DNA from: Vreelandella boliviensis LC1
GTDB lineage: Bacteria; Pseudomonadota; Gammaproteobacteria; Pseudomonadales; Halomonadaceae
Length of the DNA: 64,000 bases
Assembly (NCBI RefSeq): GCF_000236035.1
Contig: NZ_JH393260.1
Span: forward strand, 167,053 to 231,052
Reading direction: 5' to 3'
The notes beneath the pieces were generated by a model. The model searched no databases. It saw only the letters and a list, made by a program, of their open reading frames with translations, and had not been told where the DNA came from. Numbering within the stretch: position 1 is the stretch's first letter; each line of letters opens with the position of its first letter. Positions 38,097 to 47,740 of the stretch are shown in pieces. The translations under genes were made by a program, and so were the position numbers.

Positions 38097-38140
38097 CCCT
38101 CTTTGCTCAGACTTTTAATGTTATAAAGGAGAAGAACCAA

Positions 38141-38962
38141 ATGGCAAATCGCGTGTGGATACCCGTACTCGCCGCCGTGGCACTACTGCTTAGCGCCTGC
38201 GGTGACTCCCAGGAAGATCCCACCGTGACACCCGATGATAACTCTGCGGTGACAGATGAAGAAGCGACTCGCGATGAGGGGGCAGGCGAAGAAGAGGCAC
38301 CGGCCGCTGCTGAAAGCGCGACAGGCATGTCTAGCCCCGAAGAAGTAGAGGATGACATTGAATCCCGCCAAGCCGCTGAAGAGCTTGAGCGAGCGGAAGC
38401 ACTGCGTGAGGATAACGACAGTCAGCCTAATGACAGCCAATCCAGTGGCAATGCTACGGCAGGCGGTGAAGAGGTTGAAGCTGGAGAAGATACTCTGGCG
38501 GCTAATCCTGAGGATGTGCTCAATGAGGAGGGCGCTATGCCGGGTGAGGCTACACGCTCTGATGTGGATGAGATTATTGCCGAAACTGAACGTCGTTTCG
38601 AAGAGGCCGAGCAACGCTTAGAGGAGCAGTTTCAGGAGGTAGAGCAGCAGGCGCCGACCTTAGAGCCTATGGAGAGCGATGATGCCTCGCCTAGCTGGGA
38701 TACCGAGAGTAGTTTGCCAGAGCGGACGCCTTTGCAAGATGATCGCGAGGCAACCGATGTTGACGCCTTAATTGAGGATACCGAACGCCGCTTTGAAGAG
38801 GCACAGCAGCGGCTTGAAGAGCAGTTTCAAGAGTTGGAAAATCGAGAGGCCGAGAGTGGCGCGGTAGTCGAGCCGTCATCAGGTCAGCTTGGCGGAGAGG
38901 CTGGAAGCAGTGAGTCTGGCCAGGAAACTGATGCCAGTGATGAGTCGCAGAGTGATCGGTGA
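38141..38962 (+). CDS. Acidic lipoprotein with duplicated coiled-coil segment
   Basis: A 273-residue lipoprotein I do not recognise. The signal peptide ends in LLSAC with Cys20 as lipid site. Glycine at +2 suggests transport to the outer membrane. The mature part is very acidic and low in complexity. Two near-identical helical segments (141-168 and 206-233) share TERRFEEA.QRLEEQFQE and would form coiled coils. AAAGGAG precedes the ATG at 38141. It may be co-transcribed with the lipid kinase gene and ends at a shared terminator. Confidence 0.88.
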   Translation: MANRVWIPVLAAVALLLSACGDSQEDPTVTPDDNSAVTDEEATRDEGAGEEEAPAAAESATGMSSPEEVEDDIESRQAAEELERAEALREDNDSQPNDSQSSGNATAGGEEVEAGEDTLAANPEDVLNEEGAMPGEATRSDVDEIIAETERRFEEAEQRLEEQFQEVEQQAPTLEPMESDDASPSWDTESSLPERTPLQDDREATDVDALIEDTERRFEEAQQRLEEQFQELENREAESGAVVEPSSGQLGGEAGSSESGQETDASDESQSDR

Positions 38963-38991
38963 CGCTTGGACGATGACCATTAGGCAATAAA

Positions 38992-39015
38992 AAAGGCCCG
39001 CTAATGCGGGCCTTT
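38992..39015. terminator. Bidirectional intrinsic terminator
   Basis: A 10-bp stem, AAAGGCCCGC/GCGGGCCTTT with a TAAT loop, lies between the convergent lipoprotein and cold-shock genes. On the minus strand it is followed by TTATTGCC and preceded by T-rich pairing, so it can serve both genes. Confidence 0.88.
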
Positions 39016-39031
39016 GTCCATCCGTGAGCAA

Positions 39032-39235
39032 TTAAGCTGGGCGGATGTTGGAAGCCTGAAGGCCTTTTTTACCCTGAGTCACTTCAAAGCTGACTTTTTG
39101 ACCGTCTTGCAGGGTCTTGAAGCCTTCAGCTTGAATTTCGGAGAAGTGGGCAAACAGATCGTCTCCGCCGTCATCAGGAGAGATGAAGCCGAAGCCTTTA
39201 GTATCGTTGAACCACTTAACAGTGCCAGTTGCCAT
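39032..39235 (-). CDS. Cold-shock domain protein
   Basis: A 67-residue single cold-shock domain (CspA family) that binds single-stranded RNA and DNA. RNP1 is KGFGFI and RNP2 is DLFAHF. The 130-nt gap to the divergent lysE-type gene leaves room for a long 5' leader, as is common for cold-regulated csp genes, but I see no defined element there. Which Csp paralogue this is cannot be decided from sequence alone. Confidence 0.95.
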   Translation of the reverse strand: MATGTVKWFNDTKGFGFISPDDGGDDLFAHFSEIQAEGFKTLQDGQKVSFEVTQGKKGLQASNIRPA

Positions 39236-39368
39236 TTTCTATTTCCTTAACGTGCTTAGTAATCACGGGCAACTCAATTGTCCACCCGCTACAATTACTC
39301 TAGATGTAAACTCGGCTGTCGTCCAGCGACAATCCTAAGATTTTTTATTTCGTTGGGAGCAAGCACAA

Positions 39369-40025
39369 ATGATGCAGTTAGGTTTCATTGATGCGCAGTT
39401 CATATCCTTTCTGGTCGCGATTACGTTGCTAACGATTAGCCCCGGTGTCGACACACTGTTGGTGATTCGTAATACGGCGCGCGGCGGCATCCGCGATGGC
39501 ATCACTACGAGCTTGGCTATCTGTTGCGGCCTGTTTGTGCATGCCACGATTTCTGCGTTGGGTATTTCACTGATCCTGCTGCAATCGGCCTGGGCGTTTC
39601 ATATGCTGAAGTTGGTGGGAGCGGGCTATCTAATTTGGCTGGGCATTACCAGCTTGTTAGCAGCACGGCGAGGACAGCCGCTGCCGGTTAATGGGATGCT
39701 ACAAGGCGTGCCTGCCGTTTCTCGCTGGCAGCCGGTCAAAGAGGGGTTTTTGTCCAATGTGTTGAATCCCAAAACCGTGGTGTTCTATATGGCCTTTTTG
39801 CCCCAGTTCATCGCCCCTGGGGACCCTGCGCTCCTGAAGTCGCTATGGCTGGCGGGGGTGCATTTTATCATCGCCAATATCTGGCAAATCAGCGTGGTCC
39901 TAATGGTGGGTAGTGCAGGCAAGTGGTTGGCCAATGCACGTTTTGCTCAAGTTCTTAACGCCGCTACGGGCAGCGTATTGGTGGTGTTTGGTATTCGGCT
40001 GGCATTAACACAGCGCCCGGTATAA
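39369..40025 (+). CDS. LysE/RhtB family exporter
   Basis: An inner-membrane amino-acid or metabolite exporter of 218 residues with about six hydrophobic helices and the family motif SPGVDTLLVIRNTARGG near the N terminus. The substrate cannot be inferred. GGGAGC precedes the ATG. The stop codon lies in the loop of a perfect 11-bp hairpin. Confidence 0.9.
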   Translation: MMQLGFIDAQFISFLVAITLLTISPGVDTLLVIRNTARGGIRDGITTSLAICCGLFVHATISALGISLILLQSAWAFHMLKLVGAGYLIWLGITSLLAARRGQPLPVNGMLQGVPAVSRWQPVKEGFLSNVLNPKTVVFYMAFLPQFIAPGDPALLKSLWLAGVHFIIANIWQISVVLMVGSAGKWLANARFAQVLNAATGSVLVVFGIRLALTQRPV

Positions 40026-40036
40026 ACCGGGCGCTG
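40011..40036. terminator. Hairpin enclosing the lysE-family stop codon
   Basis: CAGCGCCCGGT (40011-40021) pairs perfectly with ACCGGGCGCTG (40026-40036), and the four-base loop ATAA contains most of the TAA stop. No T-run follows on either strand. It lies between convergent genes and probably marks transcript ends, but is not a classic intrinsic terminator. Confidence 0.6.
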
Positions 40037-40061
40037 GTAGTGTGGTGAGTAGAGACGGACC

Positions 40062-42011
40062 TTAGCGGCGGGCGAGCAGGGCTCGGTCGTAGCGCACTTG
40101 CTGTTCGTTATCGCTAAGCAGCGAAACGCCTTCGCTATTGCCGCCGTTGGCGAGACTCTCAAAAATCACCCGATAGCTGAGCACTGCCTGCACGTAGTCG
40201 CGGGTTTCGCGGAAGGGAATGCTCTCCACAAATAGATCAAAGGCCTCTACGCCATCGCCAAGCCACTGATCGACACGGCCAGGACCCGCATTGTAAGCCG
40301 CTGCGGCAGCCAGGCGATTGCCCTGGTAGCGTTGCAGTTTGTCGCGCAGATAGGTGCTACCCAGGCGGATATTAAGCTCTGGGTCGAGTACACCGTAAGG
40401 GCCAGGGTCACTAATGCCCAATTCGCGGCTGACTTGGCTGGCGGTGCCGGGCATTAGCTGCATTAACCCACGCGCCCCTGCGGGTGAAAGGGCGTTAGGG
40501 TTATAAGCGCTTTCACGCCGAGTAATGGCCATCAGCAGGTATGGGTCTACGCCAGTGAGACGGCCCCAGTGCTGAAAGCTGCCGTGGTAGGCCTGGGGGA
40601 AACGCCAATCCAGGGCATCCCACATTTCAGCGGCAATGGTGGTCTGCACTAAGCGCGCATGCCACTGCTGTTGAGCGGCATAGTCGGCTAGCGCTCGCGC
40701 CTGTTGCGGAGAACCGCTCTGCACCGCGTGCAGCCACTCGCTATTGGCGAGCCCATCCTCGCCAATGCGTAGCAAGGCCTCGGTACGCTGCACAGTGGGG
40801 AGTTGGGCAATGCGTTGGCGCGATGCTTCGTCAAAATGATTGCGTTCAAGGTTCAATTGATAGGGTAGGCCGAGTTTTTCTGCTGCCGCGAAGCCGTAAA
40901 AACTGCGATCCTGCGCAGCCTTTTGGTAGCGTGCTTCGGCGGCTGCCTGATTGCCAAGCTGCCCATTGGCACGGCCCAGCCAATACTGCCAACGGCTATT
41001 TTCCTGCTGGATAGCGGGCATTTCAGCAATCCAGTGGATAACCCCATTCCAGTCCCGGTTAGCCAGCGCATGGCGTACACGCAACTCTAAGACACGTTCG
41101 CTCTCAAGGGTCGGTAGTACGCCGTCTACCCAGCTAAGCGTACCCGGTACATCGCGCACCAGGGCATAAAAAGCCAGTTCCTCTTCGATGGCTGCACGGT
41201 CACTGGGGAGCAGGTTTAAACGCGACGAGAGCGTCTGCCAGGCGGCAAAGGCTGCCGGTGTGTCTTCACGGGTGTAGCGCTGCATGGCTGCCCGGTAGAA
41301 GCTTGCCGTGGCGGCACACTCTGGGCCTAGACAGGAGGGCGCCTGGGTAATTGCGCTGCTGCGCGCTGTCACACTGTCCACAGTGTCTAGTGCGGTTTGC
41401 CATTGGCTGCTTAACAGCCCGCCAAGATAGCTTGAGAGGCGCGTTTCTCCCGCCTGCCAGGCTAGAATCTTGCGCTCCCAAACAGCCGTGGCATCGATAG
41501 TGCCGTTGGCCCGCAGGCGTTCAAATAGCGGGTCGCAAGCGTTGGGCTGCGAGCTGCCTACGCGCCATAAATCTAACCCTGCCTCACTCGCCAACTGGGG
41601 TTGAGTGGCGAGCAGCGCGGTGTAGTAATAGCACTGCCGAGCGGTGCCTGCAGGCTCACCGTCGGCCACCGCGAGCAGGTCGCTATAGCGTCCCGCGTGA
41701 CCATACTTGGCAATCGCTTGGCCGCGTATCCAGCCCGCTAATGGAGAGTCAGCGTATTGATCAATATATTGCTGCACTCTGTCGGGGGAGACATGGGGTA
41801 GTTGCCCCCTTATGCGGTGGTACTCCACATAGCCGCGTAGCGGGTGGTCCTCAATGGAGCGCTCATCAACCCGCGACCACTGTTGTTCCCTGGCGGCAGC
41901 GAGGGCGTCACGTAACTCACTGTCTGACGCGCCCCAGGAAAGCGCGGGTAACCCCGCCAGCAATGCGGTGCATAGCACGCGGGCGGTATGGCGAAATGGC
42001 GAAACCAACAT
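40062..42011 (-). CDS. slt: Soluble lytic murein transglycosylase
   Basis: A periplasmic lytic transglycosylase that cleaves peptidoglycan to 1,6-anhydro products. The 649-residue protein has a signal peptide (about 1-28), a large alpha-superhelical ring domain, and a C-terminal catalytic domain with the active Glu in TRRESAYNP, then SPAGARGLMQLMPGTA and AAAYNAGPGRVDQW. The length fits Slt70. It is convergent with the LysE-type gene. Confidence 0.95.
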   Translation of the reverse strand: MLVSPFRHTARVLCTALLAGLPALSWGASDSELRDALAAAREQQWSRVDERSIEDHPLRGYVEYHRIRGQLPHVSPDRVQQYIDQYADSPLAGWIRGQAIAKYGHAGRYSDLLAVADGEPAGTARQCYYYTALLATQPQLASEAGLDLWRVGSSQPNACDPLFERLRANGTIDATAVWERKILAWQAGETRLSSYLGGLLSSQWQTALDTVDSVTARSSAITQAPSCLGPECAATASFYRAAMQRYTREDTPAAFAAWQTLSSRLNLLPSDRAAIEEELAFYALVRDVPGTLSWVDGVLPTLESERVLELRVRHALANRDWNGVIHWIAEMPAIQQENSRWQYWLGRANGQLGNQAAAEARYQKAAQDRSFYGFAAAEKLGLPYQLNLERNHFDEASRQRIAQLPTVQRTEALLRIGEDGLANSEWLHAVQSGSPQQARALADYAAQQQWHARLVQTTIAAEMWDALDWRFPQAYHGSFQHWGRLTGVDPYLLMAITRRESAYNPNALSPAGARGLMQLMPGTASQVSRELGISDPGPYGVLDPELNIRLGSTYLRDKLQRYQGNRLAAAAAYNAGPGRVDQWLGDGVEAFDLFVESIPFRETRDYVQAVLSYRVIFESLANGGNSEGVSLLSDNEQQVRYDRALLARR

Positions 42012-42149
42012 GGTGCTCTCTCTCTGTTAATCGGTGTCACTTAATCTGGGCTCGGGAGCAGCCCACGCAGTTTACGGTGCAACCGCTATACTGAACGAAT
42101 ATCAGCCCTCATGATCTGACAGCTTAGATACTCAAAGGATCTAATTACG

Positions 42150-42482
42150 ATGGCCCCATTATCCACTTGGTGGTTGCTGCGTCGACTCAAATCCCGCGTT
42201 TGGGCGACAAAACGTATTGTGCGCGCTTTAAAACTGTTTATCCCCATGACCCGGGATGTGATCCGCGGTGACTTTCGGCCTATTCCCTGGTCGGCCTTCG
42301 GCATGATGGCATTCGCGCTGGGCTATTTGGTAATGCCGTTTGATCTGATTCCCGATTTTCTGATGGTAATCGGCGTGGTCGACGATGTGCTGATTGTCGG
42401 CTGGCTGCTCAATCGTATCGATCAGCGCCTGGTAGGCTATCGGGCATGGAAGTATACCGATCCCGATATGATGCCTTCTTAA
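42150..42482 (+). CDS. DUF1232 (YkvA-like) membrane protein
   Basis: A 110-residue protein with the DUF1232 core: a hydrophobic segment GMMAFALGYLVMPFDLIPDF followed by GVVDDVLIVGWLL. These proteins are small membrane proteins of unknown function. The N terminus is basic. It diverges from slt and precedes htpG after about 135 nt. Confidence 0.85.
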   Translation: MAPLSTWWLLRRLKSRVWATKRIVRALKLFIPMTRDVIRGDFRPIPWSAFGMMAFALGYLVMPFDLIPDFLMVIGVVDDVLIVGWLLNRIDQRLVGYRAWKYTDPDMMPS

Positions 42483-42508
42483 TCCCAGTGGCTTCTTAAC
42501 CTCGACTG

Positions 42509-42536
42509 CTTGAAAAATCGCTGCTTATCCCCATAT
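42509..42536 (+). promoter_or_regulatory. Sigma-32 (RpoH) type heat-shock promoter of htpG
   Basis: CTTGAAAA at 42509-42516 and CCCCATAT at 42529-42536 match the RpoH consensus CTTGAAA and CCCCATNT, with 13 bp between the CTTGAAA heptamer and CCCCATAT. The pair lies about 80 bp before the htpG start. Both boxes are essentially complete, so heat-shock control of htpG is well supported. Confidence 0.9.
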
Positions 42537-42617
42537 CAAGTTCACGAAACCACTTTAGGCCCCTGCAGGCGTCACGCAGGGGTACATGACTCAACGTGAT
42601 TGATAAGGGCTAAGCGC

Positions 42618-44552
42618 ATGACTACTGCTACCCACGAACAAGCAACTGATAAATCGGCTAACCACGAAGAAACGCTAGGTTTTCAAACCGAAGTTAAGCA
42701 GCTGTTGAATTTGATGATTCACTCCCTGTACTCCAACCGGGAGATCTTCCTACGTGAGCTGATTTCAAACGCGGCGGATGCCTGCGACAAGCTGCGCTAT
42801 GCGGCACTTGATAATGATGCGCTGTATGAAGGCGACAGTGAGCTGCGTATCGAAATCGAGCACGACAGTGAAGCCAACACCATCACGCTGCGTGATAACG
42901 GTGTGGGTATGAACCGCGAAGACGTGATTGCCAACTTGGGCACCATCGCGCGCTCCGGTACTGCCGAGTTTCTGAAGCAGCTCTCTGGTGAGCAACAGAA
43001 AGACGCCAAGCTAATCGGCCAGTTCGGCGTAGGCTTTTACTCGGGCTTTATCGTTGCTGATGAAATTTCGGTGCGCACTCGCAAAGCGGGCACGCAAGCT
43101 TCCGAAGGCGTTGAGTGGCGCTCAAAAGGGGAAGGTGAGTTTACCGTTGCCGATATCGAGCGTGCCCAGCACGGTACGGAAATCACTCTGCACCTGAAAG
43201 AGGACGCCAAAGAGTTTGCCGACGACTATCGGCTGCAGAGTTTAGTGCGCAAGTACTCGGATCATATCGAAGTGCCCGTGCGCATGCCGAAAACCGAAAC
43301 GGCGAAGGACGATGAGGGCAACAGCATCGAAGGTAGCGAAGTGACTACCTGGGAAACCGTTAATGAGGCGACAGCGCTATGGTCGCGTCCCAAGAGCGAA
43401 GTTTCCGACGATGAGTACAAGGCATTCTATAAGCATGTTGCTCACGATTTTTCTGACCCGCTGACCTGGAGTCACAACAAGGTCGAAGGCAAGCTTGAGT
43501 ACACCAGCCTGCTCTATGTGCCAGGCCGCGCGCCGTTTGATATGTTTGACCGCGACGGCGCCCGGGGCGTTAAGCTCTACGTTCAGCGTGTCTTCATTAT
43601 GGACGACGCTGAACAGTTCCTGCCGCTCTATCTACGCTTTATCAAGGGCGTGCTGGATACCCGCGAACTGTCGCTAAACGTATCTCGCGAATTGCTCCAG
43701 CAAGACCCCAATGTCGATAAGATCAAAGCAGCGCTCACCAAACGCGGCTTGGACATGCTGAAAAAGCTCGCCAAGGATAAAGAGCAGTATCAAACCTTCT
43801 GGAATACCTTCGGTAGCGTATTGAAAGAAGGGCCGGGCGAAGATCCGTCTAACCGCGAAAAAATTGCTGGCTTGCTGCGCTTTGCCTCAACTCACAGCGA
43901 TACGGCTACCCAGGAACATGCGCTGGCAGACTATGTTGAGCGCATGAAAGAGGGTCAGCAAAAGATTTACTACGTAGTGGCGGATAGCTTCAACGCGGCC
44001 AAAAATAGCCCGCACTTAGAAATCTTCCGCAAAAAAGGCATCGAAGTACTGCTGCTGTCTGACCGTATCGATGACTGGCTGATGAGCCATCTCACCGAAT
44101 TCGACGGCAAAACCTTTGCCGATGTGGCTAAAGGTGAGCTGGATCTTGGTGATGTAGAAGGCGAAGAAGAGAAAAAAGCCCAAGAAGAGACCGCTAAAGC
44201 CAAAGAGGATCTGGTTAAGCGCGTTAAAGAAGCGCTGGGCGATGGTGTCCAAGAAGTAAAAGTGACGCACCGCCTCACTGACTCTCCGGCCTGTGTCGTG
44301 CTGCCCGAGCATGAGATGGGCTACCAGATGCGCCGAATAATGGAAGCCGCCGGTCAGCCGCTGCCCGAGGTGAAGCCGATTCTTGAACTGAACCCCAGCC
44401 ATGCGCTGGTAGCGCGCTTGGAAGGTGCCGAAGGTGATCTCTTTACCCAGCTAGCTTATATCCTGCTGGATCAGGCTATTATCGCTGAGGGTGGCCACTT
44501 GGATGATCCGGCTGCCTACGTGAAGCGTTTGAATAGTGTGCTGACTGCTTAA
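42618..44552 (+). CDS. htpG: Chaperone protein HtpG (Hsp90)
   Basis: A dimeric ATP-dependent chaperone of 644 residues. The N-terminal GHKL ATPase has [21 protein letters not shown] and [11 protein letters not shown]. The middle domain has SREL LQQDP-type signature ([10 protein letters not shown]), and the C-terminal dimerisation domain follows. The ATG at 42618 has AAGGGC upstream; an in-frame start at 42600 lacks support. A heat-shock promoter and a terminator frame it as a single-gene unit. Confidence 0.98.
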   Translation: MTTATHEQATDKSANHEETLGFQTEVKQLLNLMIHSLYSNREIFLRELISNAADACDKLRYAALDNDALYEGDSELRIEIEHDSEANTITLRDNGVGMNREDVIANLGTIARSGTAEFLKQLSGEQQKDAKLIGQFGVGFYSGFIVADEISVRTRKAGTQASEGVEWRSKGEGEFTVADIERAQHGTEITLHLKEDAKEFADDYRLQSLVRKYSDHIEVPVRMPKTETAKDDEGNSIEGSEVTTWETVNEATALWSRPKSEVSDDEYKAFYKHVAHDFSDPLTWSHNKVEGKLEYTSLLYVPGRAPFDMFDRDGARGVKLYVQRVFIMDDAEQFLPLYLRFIKGVLDTRELSLNVSRELLQQDPNVDKIKAALTKRGLDMLKKLAKDKEQYQTFWNTFGSVLKEGPGEDPSNREKIAGLLRFASTHSDTATQEHALADYVERMKEGQQKIYYVVADSFNAAKNSPHLEIFRKKGIEVLLLSDRIDDWLMSHLTEFDGKTFADVAKGELDLGDVEGEEEKKAQEETAKAKEDLVKRVKEALGDGVQEVKVTHRLTDSPACVVLPEHEMGYQMRRIMEAAGQPLPEVKPILELNPSHALVARLEGAEGDLFTQLAYILLDQAIIAEGGHLDDPAAYVKRLNSVLTA

Positions 44553-44572
44553 CAGGACACACTACGTAAATG

Positions 44573-44609
44573 ACGGCCCGCTTGGTTACCCCAGCGGGCC
44601 GTCTGTTTT
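44573..44609 (+). terminator. Intrinsic terminator after htpG
   Basis: A GC-rich stem, ACGGCCCGCT/AGCGGGCCGT (44573-44582 with 44593-44602), extended inside by GG/CC, is followed by CTGTTTT. It separates htpG from gpsA. Confidence 0.85.
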
Positions 44610-44655
44610 GGTAAAGTAGGGATATACGTTCTGCAGGACTGACTAGGACATCATC

Positions 44656-45756
44656 ATGGCTGAGCAGCAAACCAACGTCGCAGTGCCAACCAATGTAGCG
44701 GTACTGGGGGGCGGTAGTTTTGGTACGGCGCTAGCGAGTATTGCCGCCGATAATGGCGCCCGCGTTCGTCAGTGGATGCGTGACGAAGCGCTGGTTAAGC
44801 AAATCAACCAAGAGCATCGTAACGGGCGGTATCTGCCGCACTACGCAATGAATCCGGCCGTGGAGGCTTCAACCGACTTTCAATCCGTGCTGGCTGACGC
44901 GGAGCTAGTACTGATCGCGATCCCCTCAAAGGCCTTTCGCAACGTCGTGCAAGCGGCGAAAGCGTGGTTGAGACCTGAGCAGATACTGGTCAGCACCACC
45001 AAGGGGATCGAGCAGAAAGGCTTTTTACTGATGAGCCAAGTACTCGAGCAGGAAACGGGTTTTAGTCACATTGGCGTGATTGCGGGCCCCAATCTGGCCT
45101 CTGAAATTGCCGATAAGCAGTTAACCGCTACCGTGATTGCCAGCGCTGACCCGCTTACGCGCACCCGCGTACAGCAGGTATTGGGCTGCCGTTACTTTCG
45201 CGTCTACGCCAGTGACGATCGCCATGGCGTTGAACTGGGCGGTGCATTGAAAAATATTTATGCAATTGCCGCCGGTATGGCGGCAGCGCTGGGCATGGGG
45301 GAAAACACCCGCAGCATGCTAATGACCCGCGCCTTGGCCGAAATGAGCCGCTTTGCTGTCGCCCAGGGGGCGAACCCGATGACCTTCTTAGGGCTGGCGG
45401 GGGTAGGTGACTTGATCGTTACCTGCTCGTCTAACCTGTCGCGTAATTACCGTGTCGGCTACGCGATGGGCGAAGGGCGCACGCTGGAAGAGGCTGTAGA
45501 TGCCCTTGGCCAAGTCGCAGAAGGGGTGAATACGGTCAAGCTGGTTTGCGCTAAAGCGGTTGAAATGGGCGTTTATATGCCGCTAGCGGAAGGCCTCAAT
45601 CACGTGTTGTTTGACGGCGTGCCTGCCCAGGAGATGGCGCGTACCCTCATGATGGGCGAGCAGAGTAGCGACGTCGAGTTTATCCTGCCCCGTGAAGCCG
45701 TTCAGCAGGCCCATCGAGACCAGACTCATAACAACACTGGTGGCTGGCATGGCTGA
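44656..45756 (+). CDS. gpsA: Glycerol-3-phosphate dehydrogenase [NAD(P)+]
   Basis: Makes sn-glycerol 3-phosphate from dihydroxyacetone phosphate for phospholipid synthesis. The 366-residue protein has a Rossmann motif [10 protein letters not shown], then [16 protein letters not shown] and [15 protein letters not shown]. The N terminus has a short duplication, TNVAV twice, encoded by an 18-bp repeat just before the Rossmann fold. Its last 8 bp overlap the sixA start. Confidence 0.96.
   Translation: MAEQQTNVAVPTNVAVLGGGSFGTALASIAADNGARVRQWMRDEALVKQINQEHRNGRYLPHYAMNPAVEASTDFQSVLADAELVLIAIPSKAFRNVVQAAKAWLRPEQILVSTTKGIEQKGFLLMSQVLEQETGFSHIGVIAGPNLASEIADKQLTATVIASADPLTRTRVQQVLGCRYFRVYASDDRHGVELGGALKNIYAIAAGMAAALGMGENTRSMLMTRALAEMSRFAVAQGANPMTFLGLAGVGDLIVTCSSNLSRNYRVGYAMGEGRTLEEAVDALGQVAEGVNTVKLVCAKAVEMGVYMPLAEGLNHVLFDGVPAQEMARTLMMGEQSSDVEFILPREAVQQAHRDQTHNNTGGWHG
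44671..44706 (+). repeat. In-frame 18-bp duplication at the gpsA N terminus
   Basis: Two 18-bp units, ACCAACGTCGCAGTGCCA and ACCAATGTAGCGGTACTG, begin at 44671 and 44689. They encode TNVAVP and TNVAVL. The second leads directly into the conserved core, so the first is the extra copy. Confidence 0.65.
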
Positions 45757-46231
45757 TGTGTTGATTATGCGTCACGGCGAGGCCGCGCCGGGCTATCCCG
45801 ATCAGGCACGTCGTTTAACGCCTCATGGCGAGCTGGAAGTCGAAAAAATGGCAAGCTGGCTGGCCGAGCGTATCGCTGCGGGTGAGCTGCCTGTGCCGAG
45901 GATTTATGCCAGCCCCTATGCCCGTGCGCAGCAGACCGCACAAAGGCTCTGTGATGCGCTGGGAACATCATGTGAGACGCTTGGTTTTATTACCCCGGAT
46001 GATTCCCCCAGCGCGGTAAGTGACTGGCTACTTGAGCAACCTGAGGGCACGCCAATAATGCTGGTCAGCCATATGCCGCTGGTGGGAGAGTTGGCGGGGC
46101 TGTTGGTAGAAGGCAGCCCGGCGCAAGGGGTTGGTTTTCCTACTGCCGCCATCGCCGAGCTTGAGGCTGAGGTATGGGCGGCGGGTTGTGCGCAGTTGAA
46201 GCGGTTTACCCAGCCCAGTCAGTTGGCCTAG
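45749..46231 (+). CDS. sixA: Phosphohistidine phosphatase SixA
   Basis: A histidine-phosphatase-superfamily enzyme of 160 residues that removes phosphate from phosphohistidine, in E. coli acting on the nitrogen PTS protein NPr. The catalytic RHG motif (8-10, His9) and [11 protein letters not shown] are clear. The start at 45749 overlaps the gpsA stop, a conserved pairing. A ptsO gene encoding NPr is at 61798 in this window, so its possible target is present. Confidence 0.93.
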   Translation: MADVLIMRHGEAAPGYPDQARRLTPHGELEVEKMASWLAERIAAGELPVPRIYASPYARAQQTAQRLCDALGTSCETLGFITPDDSPSAVSDWLLEQPEGTPIMLVSHMPLVGELAGLLVEGSPAQGVGFPTAAIAELEAEVWAAGCAQLKRFTQPSQLA

Positions 46232-46252
46232 TTCAGATTTGTGCCAATAAAA

Positions 46253-46276
46253 AAACGGCTGCCTAGGCAGCCGTTT
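46253..46276. terminator. Bidirectional intrinsic terminator between sixA and gatB
   Basis: AAACGGCTG and CAGCCGTTT pair around a CCTAGG core, giving a stem of 9-11 bp. On the minus strand it is followed by TTTTTATTGG, a good T-run for gatB. T residues also follow on the plus strand, weakly. Confidence 0.88.
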
Positions 46277-46285
46277 GATAGGTTT

Positions 46286-47740
46286 CTACAGCAGCGCGTC
46301 GAGCTTCTCTTTTAGCAAGCCGTTCACCTGCTGTGGATTGGCGGTGCCACGTGACGCCTTCATCACCTGGCCGACAAAGTAGCCGATCATTTTGCCGCGT
46401 TTTTCCGGTTCTGAGTCGCGGTATTGAGCGACCTGGGCGGGGCTGTCGGCGATCACTTGATCAATCATCGCTTCGATAGCGCCGGTGTCGGTCACCTGCT
46501 TAAGACCTTTGGCGTCAATCACCTCATCAGCGCTTTCGCCTTGGCCATTCCACAGCGCCTGGAAGACCTCTTTAGCGGCTTTGCCGTTAATGGTGTCGTC
46601 CAGCACGCGGCTGATCAGTTCGCCTAGCTGGCGGGCAGAGATCGGGCTATTGGCGATGCTTAGGCTTTCGCGGTTAAGCGCCCCGGAAAGCTCACCCTGG
46701 ACCCAGTTAGCCGCCTGCTTGGCATCGCCACATTCGCTATGCACGGCTTCAAAAAATTCGGCCATATCGCGGCTGGCGGAGATGACGTTGGCGTCATAAG
46801 CAGACAGGCCCAGCTCGTTCTGGAAGCGCTCGCGTTTATCCGCAGGCAGTTCGGGCAGTTGTTCGCGCAGGTGGTCCAGGTAGGCTTGGTCTAGCACCAC
46901 CGGCAGCAGGTCGGGGCAGGGGAAGTAACGGTAGTCGTTGGCTTCCTCTTTGGTGCGCATGCTGCGTGTTTCATCACGATCAGGATCAAACAGGCGAGTC
47001 TCCTGAACGACACTGCCACCATCTTCGATCAGCTCTATCTGGCGCTCAACCTCAAAGGCAATCGCGCGCTCGACAAAACGGAAGGAGTTAACGTTTTTAA
47101 TTTCTGCACGGGTACCAAAGGCTTCCTGGCCTTGGGGGCGTACTGAGACGTTAACGTCGCAACGCATTGAGCCTTCCGCCATATTGCCGTCAGAAATGCC
47201 CAGATAGGTAACGATTGAGTGAATCGCCTTGAGATACGCCGCAGCTTCTTTGGCATTACGCATATCCGGCTCGGAGACGATTTCCAGCAGAGGTGTGCCT
47301 GCCCGGTTCAAGTCGATACCGGTCATGCCATGAAAATCTTCATGCAGTGATTTACCGGCATCCTCTTCGAGGTGAGCATGGTGAATGCGGATGCGCTTTG
47401 TGCTGCCATCCTCTAGAGTAATCTCAACGTCGCCAGGGCCTACGATAGGGTGGTACATCTGGCTGGTTTGATAGCCCTTGGGCAAGTCGGGGTAGAAGTA
47501 GTTTTTACGGTCAAACACCGAGACTTCGGCGATGTCCGCATGCACTGCCAGGCCAAACTGCACGGCCATGGCCACAGCCTGCTCGTTAAGCACCGGCAGT
47601 ACCCCGGGCAGGCCTAAATCCACCGCGCAGGCCTGGGTGTTTGGCTCAGCGCCAAACGCCGTTGAGGCGCCAGAGAAAATTTTTGAGCGCGTTGCGAGCT
47701 GAACGTGGACTTCAAGCCCAATCACGGTTTCCCATTGCAT
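46286..47740 (-). CDS. gatB: Aspartyl/glutamyl-tRNA amidotransferase subunit B
   Basis: The kinase/tRNA-binding subunit of GatCAB, which amidates misacylated Asp-tRNAAsn and/or Glu-tRNAGln. The 484-residue protein begins [13 protein letters not shown] and has [19 protein letters not shown] and a C-terminal helical YqeY-like domain (about 330-484). Its start shares one base with the gatA stop (TAATG). It suggests this organism lacks one of the direct synthetases, most likely AsnRS. Confidence 0.98.
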   Translation of the reverse strand: MQWETVIGLEVHVQLATRSKIFSGASTAFGAEPNTQACAVDLGLPGVLPVLNEQAVAMAVQFGLAVHADIAEVSVFDRKNYFYPDLPKGYQTSQMYHPIVGPGDVEITLEDGSTKRIRIHHAHLEEDAGKSLHEDFHGMTGIDLNRAGTPLLEIVSEPDMRNAKEAAAYLKAIHSIVTYLGISDGNMAEGSMRCDVNVSVRPQGQEAFGTRAEIKNVNSFRFVERAIAFEVERQIELIEDGGSVVQETRLFDPDRDETRSMRTKEEANDYRYFPCPDLLPVVLDQAYLDHLREQLPELPADKRERFQNELGLSAYDANVISASRDMAEFFEAVHSECGDAKQAANWVQGELSGALNRESLSIANSPISARQLGELISRVLDDTINGKAAKEVFQALWNGQGESADEVIDAKGLKQVTDTGAIEAMIDQVIADSPAQVAQYRDSEPEKRGKMIGYFVGQVMKASRGTANPQQVNGLLKEKLDALL

